From Planococcus beigongshangi (GTDB lineage Bacteria > Bacillota > Bacilli > Bacillales_A > Planococcaceae), in contig NZ_JADHDU010000001.1 in assembly GCF_016820495.1 (NCBI RefSeq), forward strand, positions 620,257 to 684,256: a stretch of 64,000 nucleotides of DNA, in the 5' to 3' direction. Below are positions 18,431 through 27,113 of this stretch, one piece after another. Numbering within the stretch: the stretch's first letter is position 1; every line of letters begins with the position of its first letter. The notes under the pieces are model-generated. The model saw only the letters and a program-made list of their open reading frames with translations, was not told the origin of the DNA and did not search any database. A program made the position numbers and the translations under genes.

Positions 18431-18764
18431 CTTCTTCTATATATAGATACATGTAAACGACCTTAACCTGCATACTCGATAATAGCGAAAGTGAGCTTAA
18501 AACACAACGGAAAATCAGTAATAGCGGAAACTTTCGATATTTGGACATATAAACTGCCGCCTTCACAAACTGTTCAAAATCTCTTCCTTTTCAATCTTAA
18601 AAATGAACTTGAGGTAAGGTATGATAGGAGGAGTGTAATGAGGCAAAAACACCGTAACCACAGCTTTTATCAGGAAATTTCAGTTATATGTAGAAAAACA
18701 GCCGGAATTTAGATATAGTTATGGTTAGCGGAATATGCTTACAACTTTGAAAGGAGGAGGTTAA
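18431..18764. other. ctaA-ctaB divergent regulatory region
   Basis: A 334-base intergenic region. It contains a cre-like sequence near the ctaA end (18452-18465, TGTAAACGACCTTA, 12 of 14 consensus positions), a possible ctaA promoter on the minus strand (TTAAGG, 17 bases, TATATA at 18438-18466), and a small ORF with a strong ribosome site (18638-18712). The ctaB side has AAAGGAGGAGG before the ATG. I do not see a clear promoter for ctaB. ResD sites would be expected from B. subtilis but cannot be assigned by eye. Confidence 0.5.
18638..18712 (+). CDS. Possible 24-residue leader peptide upstream of ctaB
   Basis: A short ORF encoding 24 residues (ends CRKTAGI) preceded at seven to eight bases by AGGAGGAG, with TATGAT at 18620-18625 as a possible -10. 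It lies 52 bases before ctaB. It may be a chance ORF, a leader peptide, or a false ribosome site; the basic composition (RQKHRNH) gives no family. Confidence 0.3.
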   Translation: MRQKHRNHSFYQEISVICRKTAGI

Positions 18765-19682
18765 ATGTCAAACGGCCGGTCTCTGTCTGCAGAAGCAAAC
18801 GGGACGACTGAAACCACGACCTTTGTCCAGGATTTTTTGGCACTTATAAAAATCGGGATTGTAAATTCAAACCTGATTACAGTATTCACTGGGCTTTGGC
18901 TGGCATTTCAGTTCTCTGGCAGGCATTTCCTGCAGCATTTGGACATCCTCGTCTACACCTTGGTCGGATCAGCATTGATCATAGCAGGTTCTGCTGCCAT
19001 GAATAACTACATTGATACAGATATTGATCCGTTAATGGCGAGCAAAAAATCACGGCCAACGGTAACAGGGAGGTTTAAACCGCCTGCTGTTTTGGCACTC
19101 GCCATTTCTTTCATCGTTTTAGGCGAAATCTTTCTGTTCTCCGCTTCTGTTTCAGCAGGGTTTCTGGGAATTGCCGGAATTCTAGCGTATGTGGTCCTGT
19201 ACTCCATGTGGTCAAAAAGGAAACATGTCAGCAATACAATTGTGGGCAGTATTTCTGGTGCCATCCCGCCGCTTATCGGCTGGGCGGCAGTTGAACCTGC
19301 ACTGGGTGCAGGTGCCTGGGCACTGTTCCTGATCATGTTCATCTGGCAGCCGCCGCATTTCTATGCGCTGGCCATGAAACGGACTGAAGAGTACCGGGCA
19401 GCAAACATCCCGATGCTTCCGGTGGTGAAAGGTTTCCACCGGACAAAGAAATCCATGCTAGCATGGGTGGTCTTCCTTTTCCCATTACCATTCCTTTTGC
19501 CGGAACTGGGAACAGGTTTCTTCATCTTAGCAACGCTTCTGAATCTTGGATGGTTGATCCTTGCTATCCGCGGATTCAAAGTGGAAGATGATTTAAAATG
19601 GGCAAAAAGTATGTTCATCTATTCATTGAATTACATGACGATCCTTTTCGTCTCGATGATCATATTTGCTGTTTTTGTCTAA
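18765..19682 (+). CDS. ctaB: Protohaem IX farnesyltransferase (haem O synthase)
   Basis: A 305-residue UbiA-family membrane prenyltransferase that adds farnesyl to haem B. The two Asp-containing motifs are visible: [12 protein letters not shown] near residue 84 and the second loop after [11 protein letters not shown], which is typical of haem O synthases. A very strong ribosome site AAAGGAGGAGG precedes the ATG. First gene of the ctaBCDEF operon. Confidence 0.96.
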   Translation: MSNGRSLSAEANGTTETTTFVQDFLALIKIGIVNSNLITVFTGLWLAFQFSGRHFLQHLDILVYTLVGSALIIAGSAAMNNYIDTDIDPLMASKKSRPTVTGRFKPPAVLALAISFIVLGEIFLFSASVSAGFLGIAGILAYVVLYSMWSKRKHVSNTIVGSISGAIPPLIGWAAVEPALGAGAWALFLIMFIWQPPHFYALAMKRTEEYRAANIPMLPVVKGFHRTKKSMLAWVVFLFPLPFLLPELGTGFFILATLLNLGWLILAIRGFKVEDDLKWAKSMFIYSLNYMTILFVSMIIFAVFV

Positions 19683-19729
19683 ATACCAATACTTAAAAAT
19701 TTTTTAATGAGAGAGGGGTAAGAAAAGCT

Positions 19730-20821
19730 ATGATGAAAGGACTTACTAACTGGCGTCTTTTCGCTTTGATGACAGCATTGCTCGTCTTTCTATCGGGCTG
19801 CGGGCGTGAAGAGATTTCAACTCTGATCCCTGCCGGTAAGGTTGCACAGGATCAATTCAACCTGTTGTTGCTGTCTACTGCAGTTATGACTTTTGTAATT
19901 ATTGTCGTAACGATCATCTTCGTATTGGCAATAGTGAAGTTCCGCCGTTCTAAATTAGGGGATGATATGATCCCTGAACAAGTTGAAGGCAGTGCCAAAC
20001 TAGAGTTTATCTGGACTGCAGTGCCGATCGTACTACTGCTTATCCTTGCTGTTCCTACTGTCTATTCAACATTCGATCTGGCTGATGTAACGGCTATGGA
20101 TTCGATAGACGAAGAAGGAAATCAAACAAGCCTTACTGTCAACGTAACTTCTTATCTTTACTGGTGGGAATTCGAATATCCTGAACAGGGTATCGTAACG
20201 GCTCAAGAGCTGGTAGTTCCTACTAACGAACGCGTTTATTTCAATTTAATCTCCGCTGACATCAAGCACTCATTCTGGATTCCTTCCATTGGTGGTAAAC
20301 TTGATGTAAACCCTGAAAACGTCAACAAATTCTATCTTGAATTTGATAAAGAATCTGCACTTCTGGATGATGGCGTATACTACGGTAAATGTGCCGAGCT
20401 TTGTGGACCATCTCATGCTTTGATGGATTTCAAAGTCAAGTCCGTTGACCGCGAAGAGTTCGATCAGTGGGTAGCTTCCATGCAGGAAGAGCCGGAACCT
20501 GCTTCTGAAACTACTGCTCAAGCCGGTGAAGAACTATTCGGCCTTGAAGGTGCCAGCTGTATCGGCTGTCACGCAGTATCAGGAACTGCTCCTGCTGGAA
20601 TGCCAGGTCCGAACCTTGCGACATTCGGTGACCGTAACCGTGTAGCAGGATTTATGGAACACACTGAAGAAAACATTAAAAAATGGATCCAGGATCCACA
20701 GAAACACAAACCAGGAAACTTGATGCCTGATGCTAAAACACTCAATGGTGGAGAAGACTTCACCGAAGAGGAATTGGATGCGCTTGCTGCGTATTTGATG
20801 AGTCTTTCTGTTGAGCAATAA
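19730..20821 (+). CDS. ctaC: caa3 cytochrome c oxidase subunit II with cytochrome c domain
   Basis: A 363-residue exported lipoprotein subunit. The N-terminus carries a lipobox LSGC (Cys near residue 24), then two transmembrane helices (about 42-66 and 88-108), the CuA domain with the binding block CAELCGPSH plus a downstream Met, and a fused C-terminal cytochrome c with CIGCH haem motif and the Met ligand in NLMPD. The fusion defines the caa3 type that takes electrons from cytochrome c. GAGAGGGG precedes the start. Confidence 0.96.
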   Translation: MMKGLTNWRLFALMTALLVFLSGCGREEISTLIPAGKVAQDQFNLLLLSTAVMTFVIIVVTIIFVLAIVKFRRSKLGDDMIPEQVEGSAKLEFIWTAVPIVLLLILAVPTVYSTFDLADVTAMDSIDEEGNQTSLTVNVTSYLYWWEFEYPEQGIVTAQELVVPTNERVYFNLISADIKHSFWIPSIGGKLDVNPENVNKFYLEFDKESALLDDGVYYGKCAELCGPSHALMDFKVKSVDREEFDQWVASMQEEPEPASETTAQAGEELFGLEGASCIGCHAVSGTAPAGMPGPNLATFGDRNRVAGFMEHTEENIKKWIQDPQKHKPGNLMPDAKTLNGGEDFTEEELDALAAYLMSLSVEQ

Positions 20822-20854
20822 TAGCGTCAGAGTGTAAAAAGGGAGGTATACAGT

Positions 20855-22744
20855 GTGAGTTCTTTAGCTCAAAAAAAGGGAGTCGGCGCTATCATATGGG
20901 ATTATCTGACAACAGTAGACCATAAGAAAATCGCGATCCTCTATCTTATCTCAGGCGGCATTTTCTTCCTTATCGGTGGACTGGAAGCAATGCTTATCCG
21001 GATTCAGCTGATGAAAGCTGGAAATGATTTCCTGAGTGCCGGATTATATAATGAAATGATTACAATGCACGGTACTACCATGATCTTCTTGGCAGCGATG
21101 CCGATATTATTGGGCTTTATGAACGCCGTTATGCCGCTTCAAATCGGAGCGCGTGACGTTGCATTCCCATTCTTGAACTCATTAGGCTTCTGGCTGTTCT
21201 TCTTCGGGGGAATTTTCCTGAACCTGTCATGGTTCATGGGCGGGGCACCTGATGCAGGGTGGACAAACTATGCTTCACTCGCACTTGCATCTGAAAGTCA
21301 TGGGATTGATTTCTATGCGCTTGGACTAACGATTTCAGGTTTCGGTACGTTGATCGGTGGGATTAACTTCCTTGTAACGATCATCAATATGCGTGCGCCT
21401 GGTATGACGTATATGAGAATGCCATTGTTCACATGGACGACTTTTGTCGCTTCAGCCTTAATCCTTTTGGCTTTCCCTCCATTGACTGTAGGATTGTTCT
21501 TCATGATCTTTGACCGCATGTTCGGCGCGAATTTCTTCGTTGTCGAAATGGGCGGAAACACGATTATCTGGGAACACTTATTCTGGATCTTCGGTCACCC
21601 GGAAGTTTATATCTTGATCTTGCCGGCATTCGGTATCTTCTCTGAAATCTTTGCGATTTTCTCGAGAAAGCGCCTGTTCGGTTATACAGCTTTAGTATTT
21701 GCTACAATCCTTATCGGTTTCTACGGCTTCATGGTTTGGGCTCACCACATGTTTACAGTAGGTCTTGGACCGACTGCGAACGCAGTATTTGCCTTGGCTA
21801 CCATGATTATCGCAGTTCCAACCGGTATTAAGATCTTTAACTGGCTCCTTACCATTTGGGGAGGAAGCATCAAGTTCACTGTTCCGATGGTATATGCTGT
21901 TGCTTTCATTCCGTCGTTCGTTGCCGGTGGTGTCACAGGGGTTATGCAAGCCATTGCTCCGCTTGACTATCAATTGCACGATTCTTACTTTATCGTTGCC
22001 CACTTCCACTACGTAATCGTAGGTGGGGTAGTTCTGGCAATCTTAGCTGGTGTGCACCTGTACTGGCCGAAGATGTTCGGAACTATGCTTAGTGAAAAAC
22101 TTGGAATGGTGACATTCTGGTTCTTCTTCATCGGTTTCCACTTGACGTTCTTCATCCAGCATTTCCTTGGACTTCTTGGTATGCCACGCCGCGTTTATAC
22201 ATTCGGCGCAGACCAGGGCTGGGATTTGTTTAACGCGATCAGCTCAGCTGGCGCACTTTTGATGGCGATCGGTGTAATCGTTCTGCTTGTCAACGTTGTC
22301 ATTACTACTGTTAAAAATGTACGTGTCGGCAATGACCCTTGGGAAGATGGCCGTACACTTGAATGGGCAATTCCATCACCACCGCCATTCTATAACTTTG
22401 CACAAACTCCATTGGTCCGTGGTCTGGATACTTACTGGATCGAAAAAATGGAAGGCAATAAAAAAGGCATGGTATACGCTGAGCCACTTGGTGATATCCA
22501 TATGCCTAATGGTTCCATCATTCCGTTCATCATGTCATTCGGTATGTTTGTTGCATCATTCGGTGCGCTATACTTCCAGGATGATTCTAAACCTTGGACG
22601 CTGGCAGTTTTGATCATTGGTCTTGCGATTCTTTTCGGTTCCATGTTGGTCCGTTCATTGAAAGATGATCTTGGATTCCATATCACTAAAGAAGAATTGA
22701 TGGAAGATCTTAAGAAAGGAGGCAACACCGATGGATCTAAATAA
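20855..22744 (+). CDS. ctaD: Cytochrome c oxidase subunit I
   Basis: A 629-residue haem-copper oxidase subunit I, the catalytic core of the caa3 oxidase. Ligand motifs are present: TMHGTTM near the low-spin haem, WEHLFWIFGHPEVYI with the CuB His-Tyr pair, AHHMF, and HDSYFIVAHFHYV near residue 375. Twelve or more transmembrane helices plus a C-terminal extension. The start is GTG with GGGAGG upstream. It overlaps ctaE by 14 bases. Confidence 0.97.
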   Translation: MSSLAQKKGVGAIIWDYLTTVDHKKIAILYLISGGIFFLIGGLEAMLIRIQLMKAGNDFLSAGLYNEMITMHGTTMIFLAAMPILLGFMNAVMPLQIGARDVAFPFLNSLGFWLFFFGGIFLNLSWFMGGAPDAGWTNYASLALASESHGIDFYALGLTISGFGTLIGGINFLVTIINMRAPGMTYMRMPLFTWTTFVASALILLAFPPLTVGLFFMIFDRMFGANFFVVEMGGNTIIWEHLFWIFGHPEVYILILPAFGIFSEIFAIFSRKRLFGYTALVFATILIGFYGFMVWAHHMFTVGLGPTANAVFALATMIIAVPTGIKIFNWLLTIWGGSIKFTVPMVYAVAFIPSFVAGGVTGVMQAIAPLDYQLHDSYFIVAHFHYVIVGGVVLAILAGVHLYWPKMFGTMLSEKLGMVTFWFFFIGFHLTFFIQHFLGLLGMPRRVYTFGADQGWDLFNAISSAGALLMAIGVIVLLVNVVITTVKNVRVGNDPWEDGRTLEWAIPSPPPFYNFAQTPLVRGLDTYWIEKMEGNKKGMVYAEPLGDIHMPNGSIIPFIMSFGMFVASFGALYFQDDSKPWTLAVLIIGLAILFGSMLVRSLKDDLGFHITKEELMEDLKKGGNTDGSK

Positions 22745-23357
22745 GCGATATACACCTCAATCCTGGCCGGATCATCCTGAAACGGCAACGCTTGAAGGTA
22801 AAAACAAGTTCATCGGTTTCTGGTTGCTTCTGGCTGCTGAAACTGTAACATTCGCTTCTCTGTTCGCCACTTATCTTGCCCTTAAAGACAGAGGGCCGAG
22901 CGGAATGGAATTTACATCTTCAGGATTATTTGAACTTCCACTTGTATTTGCGATGACGATGATTCTATTGACGTCTTCACTTACGAGTGTGTACGCGATA
23001 CATCATATGAAAAACCATAATTTCAAGGCAATGCAAGCTTGGCTTGGTATAACCGTTTTACTGGGAGTTGTGTTCCTTGGACTTGAAATTTACGAGTTCA
23101 ACCATTACGTTCATTTAGGTTTCGGTTACACTAACAGTGCTTTCAGTGCGGCATTCTATACGCTTGTGGGAACTCACGGTGCTCACGTACTTTTCGGACT
23201 CAGCTGGTTTATTGCATTGATGATCCGCAACTCAAAACGTGGACTGAATACGTACAACGCACCTAAGTTCTATCTTGCAGCATTATACTGGCACTTCATC
23301 GACGTAGTATGGGTCTTCATCTTTACTGTAGTCTATTTGATGGGAGCGATCAGTTAA
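22731..23357 (+). CDS. ctaE: Cytochrome c oxidase subunit III
   Basis: A 208-residue five-helix subunit III. It shows the family motifs ETVTFASLF and GTHGAHVLFG and the C-terminal YWHFIDVVWVFIF. AAAGGAGG inside the end of ctaD provides its ribosome site. ctaF follows after one base. Confidence 0.95.
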   Translation: MDLNKRYTPQSWPDHPETATLEGKNKFIGFWLLLAAETVTFASLFATYLALKDRGPSGMEFTSSGLFELPLVFAMTMILLTSSLTSVYAIHHMKNHNFKAMQAWLGITVLLGVVFLGLEIYEFNHYVHLGFGYTNSAFSAAFYTLVGTHGAHVLFGLSWFIALMIRNSKRGLNTYNAPKFYLAALYWHFIDVVWVFIFTVVYLMGAIS

Positions 23358-23358
23358 T

Positions 23359-23691
23359 ATGGCACACGATACGACTGAAAAAATCAGATCACATGCAGAG
23401 CACGATTTTCTGAAGAGAAAAAGATCCGCAGAAATGCGCCATCAATTGACTTCATTCGCAATCATGATTTTCTTGACTCTGATTGCTTTTACGATGGTCG
23501 CAGCCGGATTCTCCACTTACCTGATTGTTCCAATCATCCTTTTGTTGGCCGGAGTTCAGGTAGTACTTCAGCTTTATCATTTCATGCACTTGAGCAATAA
23601 AGGCCACGGCATGGTAGCATTCTTCATGTTCAGTGGAATATTCGTCGCTTTCATCACGGTTCTGGCACTTGTCACAATCGTTTGGTGGTAA
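23359..23691 (+). CDS. ctaF: Cytochrome c oxidase subunit IV
   Basis: A 110-residue three-helix subunit with the bacterial subunit IV pattern (VQVVLQLYHFMHL). Last gene of the ctaBCDEF block, followed by a strong terminator. Confidence 0.93.
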   Translation: MAHDTTEKIRSHAEHDFLKRKRSAEMRHQLTSFAIMIFLTLIAFTMVAAGFSTYLIVPIILLLAGVQVVLQLYHFMHLSNKGHGMVAFFMFSGIFVAFITVLALVTIVWW

Positions 23692-23700
23692 ACAGACAGC

Positions 23701-23737
23701 AAAAAGCCCCTTCACATTTTGTGAAAGGGGCTTTTTT
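23701..23737 (+). terminator. Intrinsic terminator after ctaF
   Basis: AAAAAGCCCCTTTCAC complement pair: AGCCCCTTCACA / TGTGAAAGGGGCT followed by T6. Confidence 0.92.
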
Positions 23738-23834
23738 CCATTTTAGGACTTTACAAATCAGAGCATAAATGAAAACACTTGGATACTTGTGGGAGTAAAA
23801 TTCAGTGCCACAATCAATTGTCATGATTCGTTCA

Positions 23835-23863
23835 TTGATATGAAGGCGCTCACGCTATATAAT
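23835..23863 (+). promoter_or_regulatory. Sigma-A promoter of ctaG
   Basis: TTGATA at 23835-23840 and TATAAT at 23858-23863 with a 17-base spacer, about 33 bases before the ctaG start. The spacer holds a cre-like sequence TGAAGGCGCTCACG (12 of 14 consensus positions). Confidence 0.85.
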
Positions 23864-23896
23864 GGGGGTACTTGAGGAAAAGGAGGTATGGTTGCC

Positions 23897-24820
23897 ATGC
23901 CAATCAGCATTTTCGGATTTCAGGCTTTGTGGAGTCCGTATTTCTTGGGAGCCGTTGTCTTGATCACTCTTTTTTATTTTTGGGTAACGACCAAATGGAG
24001 AGGGAAATTTAAAGACAGTGAACCTTTACAAAAGAAAGAAGCTTTGCTGTTCGTTTCCGGAATGGCGTTGTTATATATCATCAAAGGATCACCAGTCGAT
24101 CTTTTGGGACATATCATGTTCACGATGCACATGGTGCAGATGGCGTTCCTTCTGTTATTAGTTCCGCCACTGCTGATCATGGGTATTCCAACATGGCTGT
24201 GGAGATGGATTATCGACCTGCCAGTCGTTCGGCCGCTCTTCCTGTTTTTCACTAAACCGATGCTCGCATTGATCCTGTTCGGTCTGGCATTCTCCTTCTA
24301 CCATTTACCGATGGTGTTCGATTTTGTGAAACAGGATATATGGCTGCATACTGCAATGAGTACGACCTTGTTCATCGCAGCAATTTTCTATTGGTGGCCA
24401 TTGGTCAATAAACTGGAGGGCATGCATAAATTCCATGGCCTGAAGAAACTGGGATATCTGTTTGCCTTGAGTGTGCTGATGACACCAGCATGTGCACTTA
24501 TCATTTTCAGCGATTCGGCATTTTATCAGACATATACGGACTCGGCTGCATGGCAGCAGGCGATGGCGTTATGTGTTCCGGCTGGAACGCTTGCTCAGCT
24601 GACATTATCAGGTCCAGAAATGTTTTCATCGATGTCGCTGGTCGAGGATCAGCGTACCGGTGGAATCACGATGAAGATTTTGCAGGAATTGGTGTTCTCC
24701 GTATTCATTTGGCTGGTGTTCTATGAATGGCTCCGCAATGAAAACGAAAACGCAGATGAAATCACTGCAAAAGTTATGCAGGATAGAAAAGATATGGCTT
24801 ATCACCGGCATAACGGATAA
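23897..24820 (+). CDS. ctaG: Cytochrome c oxidase assembly factor CtaG
   Basis: A 307-residue membrane protein with about seven helices of the caa3-type CtaG family (not the Cox11-type CtaG), needed for CuB insertion or assembly of the caa3 oxidase. The start at 23897 (MPISIFGFQALWSPYF) is ten bases after AGGAGG; an ATG three codons upstream touches that site. Conserved features include HMVQM and SFYHLPMVFD. In B. subtilis it belongs to the ctaBCDEFG operon; here it has a terminator before it and its own promoter. Confidence 0.93.
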   Translation: MPISIFGFQALWSPYFLGAVVLITLFYFWVTTKWRGKFKDSEPLQKKEALLFVSGMALLYIIKGSPVDLLGHIMFTMHMVQMAFLLLLVPPLLIMGIPTWLWRWIIDLPVVRPLFLFFTKPMLALILFGLAFSFYHLPMVFDFVKQDIWLHTAMSTTLFIAAIFYWWPLVNKLEGMHKFHGLKKLGYLFALSVLMTPACALIIFSDSAFYQTYTDSAAWQQAMALCVPAGTLAQLTLSGPEMFSSMSLVEDQRTGGITMKILQELVFSVFIWLVFYEWLRNENENADEITAKVMQDRKDMAYHRHNG

Positions 24821-24892
24821 AAGATGTGACTATCTTTATTTCAGCCGGAGTCTTACTGACCGTTGAATCGGGATTAAAGGGGATTGTATAAA

Positions 24893-25354
24893 ATGGATTT
24901 ACCGTTATTGCCAACAATCAGTACGTTCTTTATCGTATTAAGTGCTATCTTCGTAGCAATCGGCTGGAATCTGATCCGGCAGCGTAAAATCGAGGCGCAT
25001 AAAAAGGTGATGTTATTGGCGGGTGCGTCAGCCCTGACCTTTTTCATCATCTACGCTTCACGCACCATATTTGTAGGAAATACCGCGTTCGGCGGGCCGG
25101 AGGAATACAAGATCTTTTATACGATCTTCCTGATATTCCATATAACCCTTGCGACAACGGGCGGTGTTATGGGGCTCCTGACCATCTGGCTTGGATTGAA
25201 GAACCGCTTGGATAAACACCGTAAAATCGGTCCATACACAAGTGTGATCTGGTTCTTTACCGCTATCACCGGTGTAATGGTATACCTGCTCTTATATGTG
25301 ATTTACCAAGGCGGACCTACGACGTCCGTTTTCAAAGCAATATTGGGCAATTAA
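24893..25354 (+). CDS. ctaM: DUF420 oxidase-assembly membrane protein, CtaM/YozB-like
   Basis: A 153-residue protein with four transmembrane helices and the conserved histidines of the DUF420 family (EAHKKVMLLA, FHITLATTGG, DKHRKIG). The S. aureus member CtaM is required for aa3 oxidase function, and B. subtilis YozB is its homologue. Its place right after ctaG supports a role in maturing the caa3 oxidase; that link is inference from context. The ATG at 24893 is preferred over the TTG three codons upstream, which abuts the AAAGGGG ribosome site. Confidence 0.85.
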   Translation: MDLPLLPTISTFFIVLSAIFVAIGWNLIRQRKIEAHKKVMLLAGASALTFFIIYASRTIFVGNTAFGGPEEYKIFYTIFLIFHITLATTGGVMGLLTIWLGLKNRLDKHRKIGPYTSVIWFFTAITGVMVYLLLYVIYQGGPTTSVFKAILGN

Positions 25355-25386
25355 AAAGGAGAACCCATCTGGGGTTCTCCTTTTTT
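25354..25386. terminator. Bidirectional terminator after ctaM
   Basis: AAAAAGGAGAACCC / GGGTTCTCCTTTTTT stem, serving ctaM and the convergent permease gene. Confidence 0.92.
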
Positions 25387-25401
25387 GCTGTCATTTGGCT
25401 G

Positions 25402-26460
25402 TCATATCTTAAAGTCGATTTTGATAATGCCTGCTTCGCGGGCAGAAGTGAACAGGATAACGATCAGCGGACCGATAAAGAATCCAAGGAATCCGATCAG
25501 CTGCAAGCCGATGAACATGGCGATCAAAGTGGCGAGAGGGGAAAGGCCGATATGCGAGCCCATCACTTTCGGTTCAACCGTACGGCGGATGATCAGAAGC
25601 ACGAGTGCCAGTATGACAAGTTGTGTGCCCTGCGCAATATCGCCGGAGATGAATTCATAGATGAACCAAGGCGTCAGAACGATGATGGAGCCTAAAATCG
25701 GAATGAAATCGATGACCCAGATGAGCAGGGACATGACAATTGCCACTTCCGGCGCGATAAACAGCAGTGCTACAAATGACACAAGGAAAATGATGACACT
25801 CACAAGGAACTGTGCCTTCAAAAAACCGAAAATGACATTATTAAGCCTGGATGCCATGAATCGTACTTTCTCCGCTGTAGAATCCTTTAGCATACTGAAA
25901 AGAATTCTTTTCAGATCATCGAGGTCCAGCATGAAAAGGAATAGGGCTATCAGAAAAACGATGAAGCTGACAAGGAAAGAAGGGATGCCAGTCAACAGAT
26001 TTGTGATGGTGTCATAATTGATGATGGATAGAATCCAATCCCGGACTTCTTCAAGAAAAAGGGCTAATTCGCTTTCAAAAGAAGTAATCACTTCGACTGG
26101 CATATCTTCGGATGAGCGCAGGAAGAAAGCTTGTATTTCTTCCCAGATTGCAGTTAAACCATTTATGTATTCGGGCATGTTTTGAGAAAATTGGATTATT
26201 CTTCCGATTAGATAAGTGACCGTCCAATACAGGAGTCCGGAAATGAGCAGCATAAAGACGATAAAAGCTGTTATGACTGCAGATTTTCGCTGCCATTTAA
26301 ATCGCTTTTTCAAAAAGTCGACAAAAGGTTCAAGGAAAATGGCTGTAAGTAAAGCCAGGATCAGTGGAATCACGATCGGAATTATATAGATGGAGACAAG
26401 TACTATTAACGCGATAACAAGTATGATTGTAAAAGTTTTTTTATTCCACCACTTTATCAC
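25402..26460 (-). CDS. AI-2E family membrane permease
   Basis: A 352-residue membrane protein of the AI-2 exporter-like family (seven or eight helices; family motifs IDFIPILGSIIVLTPW and GLSPLATLIAMFIGLQL). Members move small solutes or, in some species, Na+/H+; B. subtilis relatives include YtvI and YueF. The transported compound cannot be told. The start is GTG with GGGAGG six bases upstream. It is not part of the usual ylb order and looks like an insertion between ctaM and ylbA. Confidence 0.85.
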   Translation of the reverse strand: MIKWWNKKTFTIILVIALIVLVSIYIIPIVIPLILALLTAIFLEPFVDFLKKRFKWQRKSAVITAFIVFMLLISGLLYWTVTYLIGRIIQFSQNMPEYINGLTAIWEEIQAFFLRSSEDMPVEVITSFESELALFLEEVRDWILSIINYDTITNLLTGIPSFLVSFIVFLIALFLFMLDLDDLKRILFSMLKDSTAEKVRFMASRLNNVIFGFLKAQFLVSVIIFLVSFVALLFIAPEVAIVMSLLIWVIDFIPILGSIIVLTPWFIYEFISGDIAQGTQLVILALVLLIIRRTVEPKVMGSHIGLSPLATLIAMFIGLQLIGFLGFFIGPLIVILFTSAREAGIIKIDFKI

Positions 26461-26523
26461 AATGAACCTCCCTAAATCTTTTTATAATTATTATATCAGT
26501 AGAAGTAAATAAAGATAAAGTTT

Positions 26524-26561
26524 AAAAAAATCCGCAGTTCATAATTGAACTGCGGGTTTTT
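26524..26561. terminator. Terminator after ylbA (bidirectional form)
   Basis: AAAAAAATCCGCAGTTCA / TGAACTGCGGGTTTTT stem, located just beyond the ylbA stop on the minus strand. Confidence 0.85.
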
Positions 26562-26606
26562 CATGTGTCCAGAAGCTCCCTGCCCGGAACGGGCGTGACT
26601 GCTATT

Positions 26607-26972
26607 CTAGACTTGAATTTCAAATGCTTTTATTTCGGATTTGATCGTCGCTAAAATATCAGCGCAAGTTTTCAGAAGGTGTTCCGGGAAATGCTCATCT
26701 TCGCCGTATTCAACGCCGAATGGATAATAGTATTTACCGATAACCGGCTTCTTGACGATTACCGTTGCGTCGCCCGCATCGATGTCGCCTTCGACTGCAT
26801 AAGCGAAAACGCGCAAGTAAAAGCGGCCTTCACGGACATCGAATTTACGGTCGAATGTTACACGCTCGTAATCCCATTGCCCTTCTTTGGTCATTCCGTG
26901 TTTAGCCATAATGTCTTGGAGTAAAGTAAAGTCTACTCGAATGTCCTCAAGTCCTGTATTTTCAAAATACAT
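26607..26972 (-). CDS. ylbA: YugN-like family protein YlbA
   Basis: A 121-residue soluble protein of the YugN-like family (motifs GQWDYERVTFDRKFD and YYYPFGVEYGE). Function unknown. Position upstream and divergent from ylbC matches B. subtilis ylbA, except that ylbB is absent. AGGAGGA lies six bases before the ATG. Confidence 0.8.
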   Translation of the reverse strand: MYFENTGLEDIRVDFTLLQDIMAKHGMTKEGQWDYERVTFDRKFDVREGRFYLRVFAYAVEGDIDAGDATVIVKKPVIGKYYYPFGVEYGEDEHFPEHLLKTCADILATIKSEIKAFEIQV

Positions 26973-27053
26973 AGGATCTCCTCCTCTATCTAAAAAACTG
27001 ACTCAATGCTCCTTTAATAATAGATGAAATTCCCGCTTGTTGCAATGGCTAGA

Positions 27054-27083
27054 TTGTGTCAGTATAGAGGCGGCTGTTATAAT
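27054..27083 (+). promoter_or_regulatory. Probable sigma-A promoter of ylbC
   Basis: TTGTGT at 27054-27059, an 18-base spacer and TATAAT at 27078-27083, with the extended -10 form TGTTATAAT. Confidence 0.65.
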
Positions 27084-27113
27084 TGATAAAAAGAGAGAAA
27101 GAGGGGGATACGA

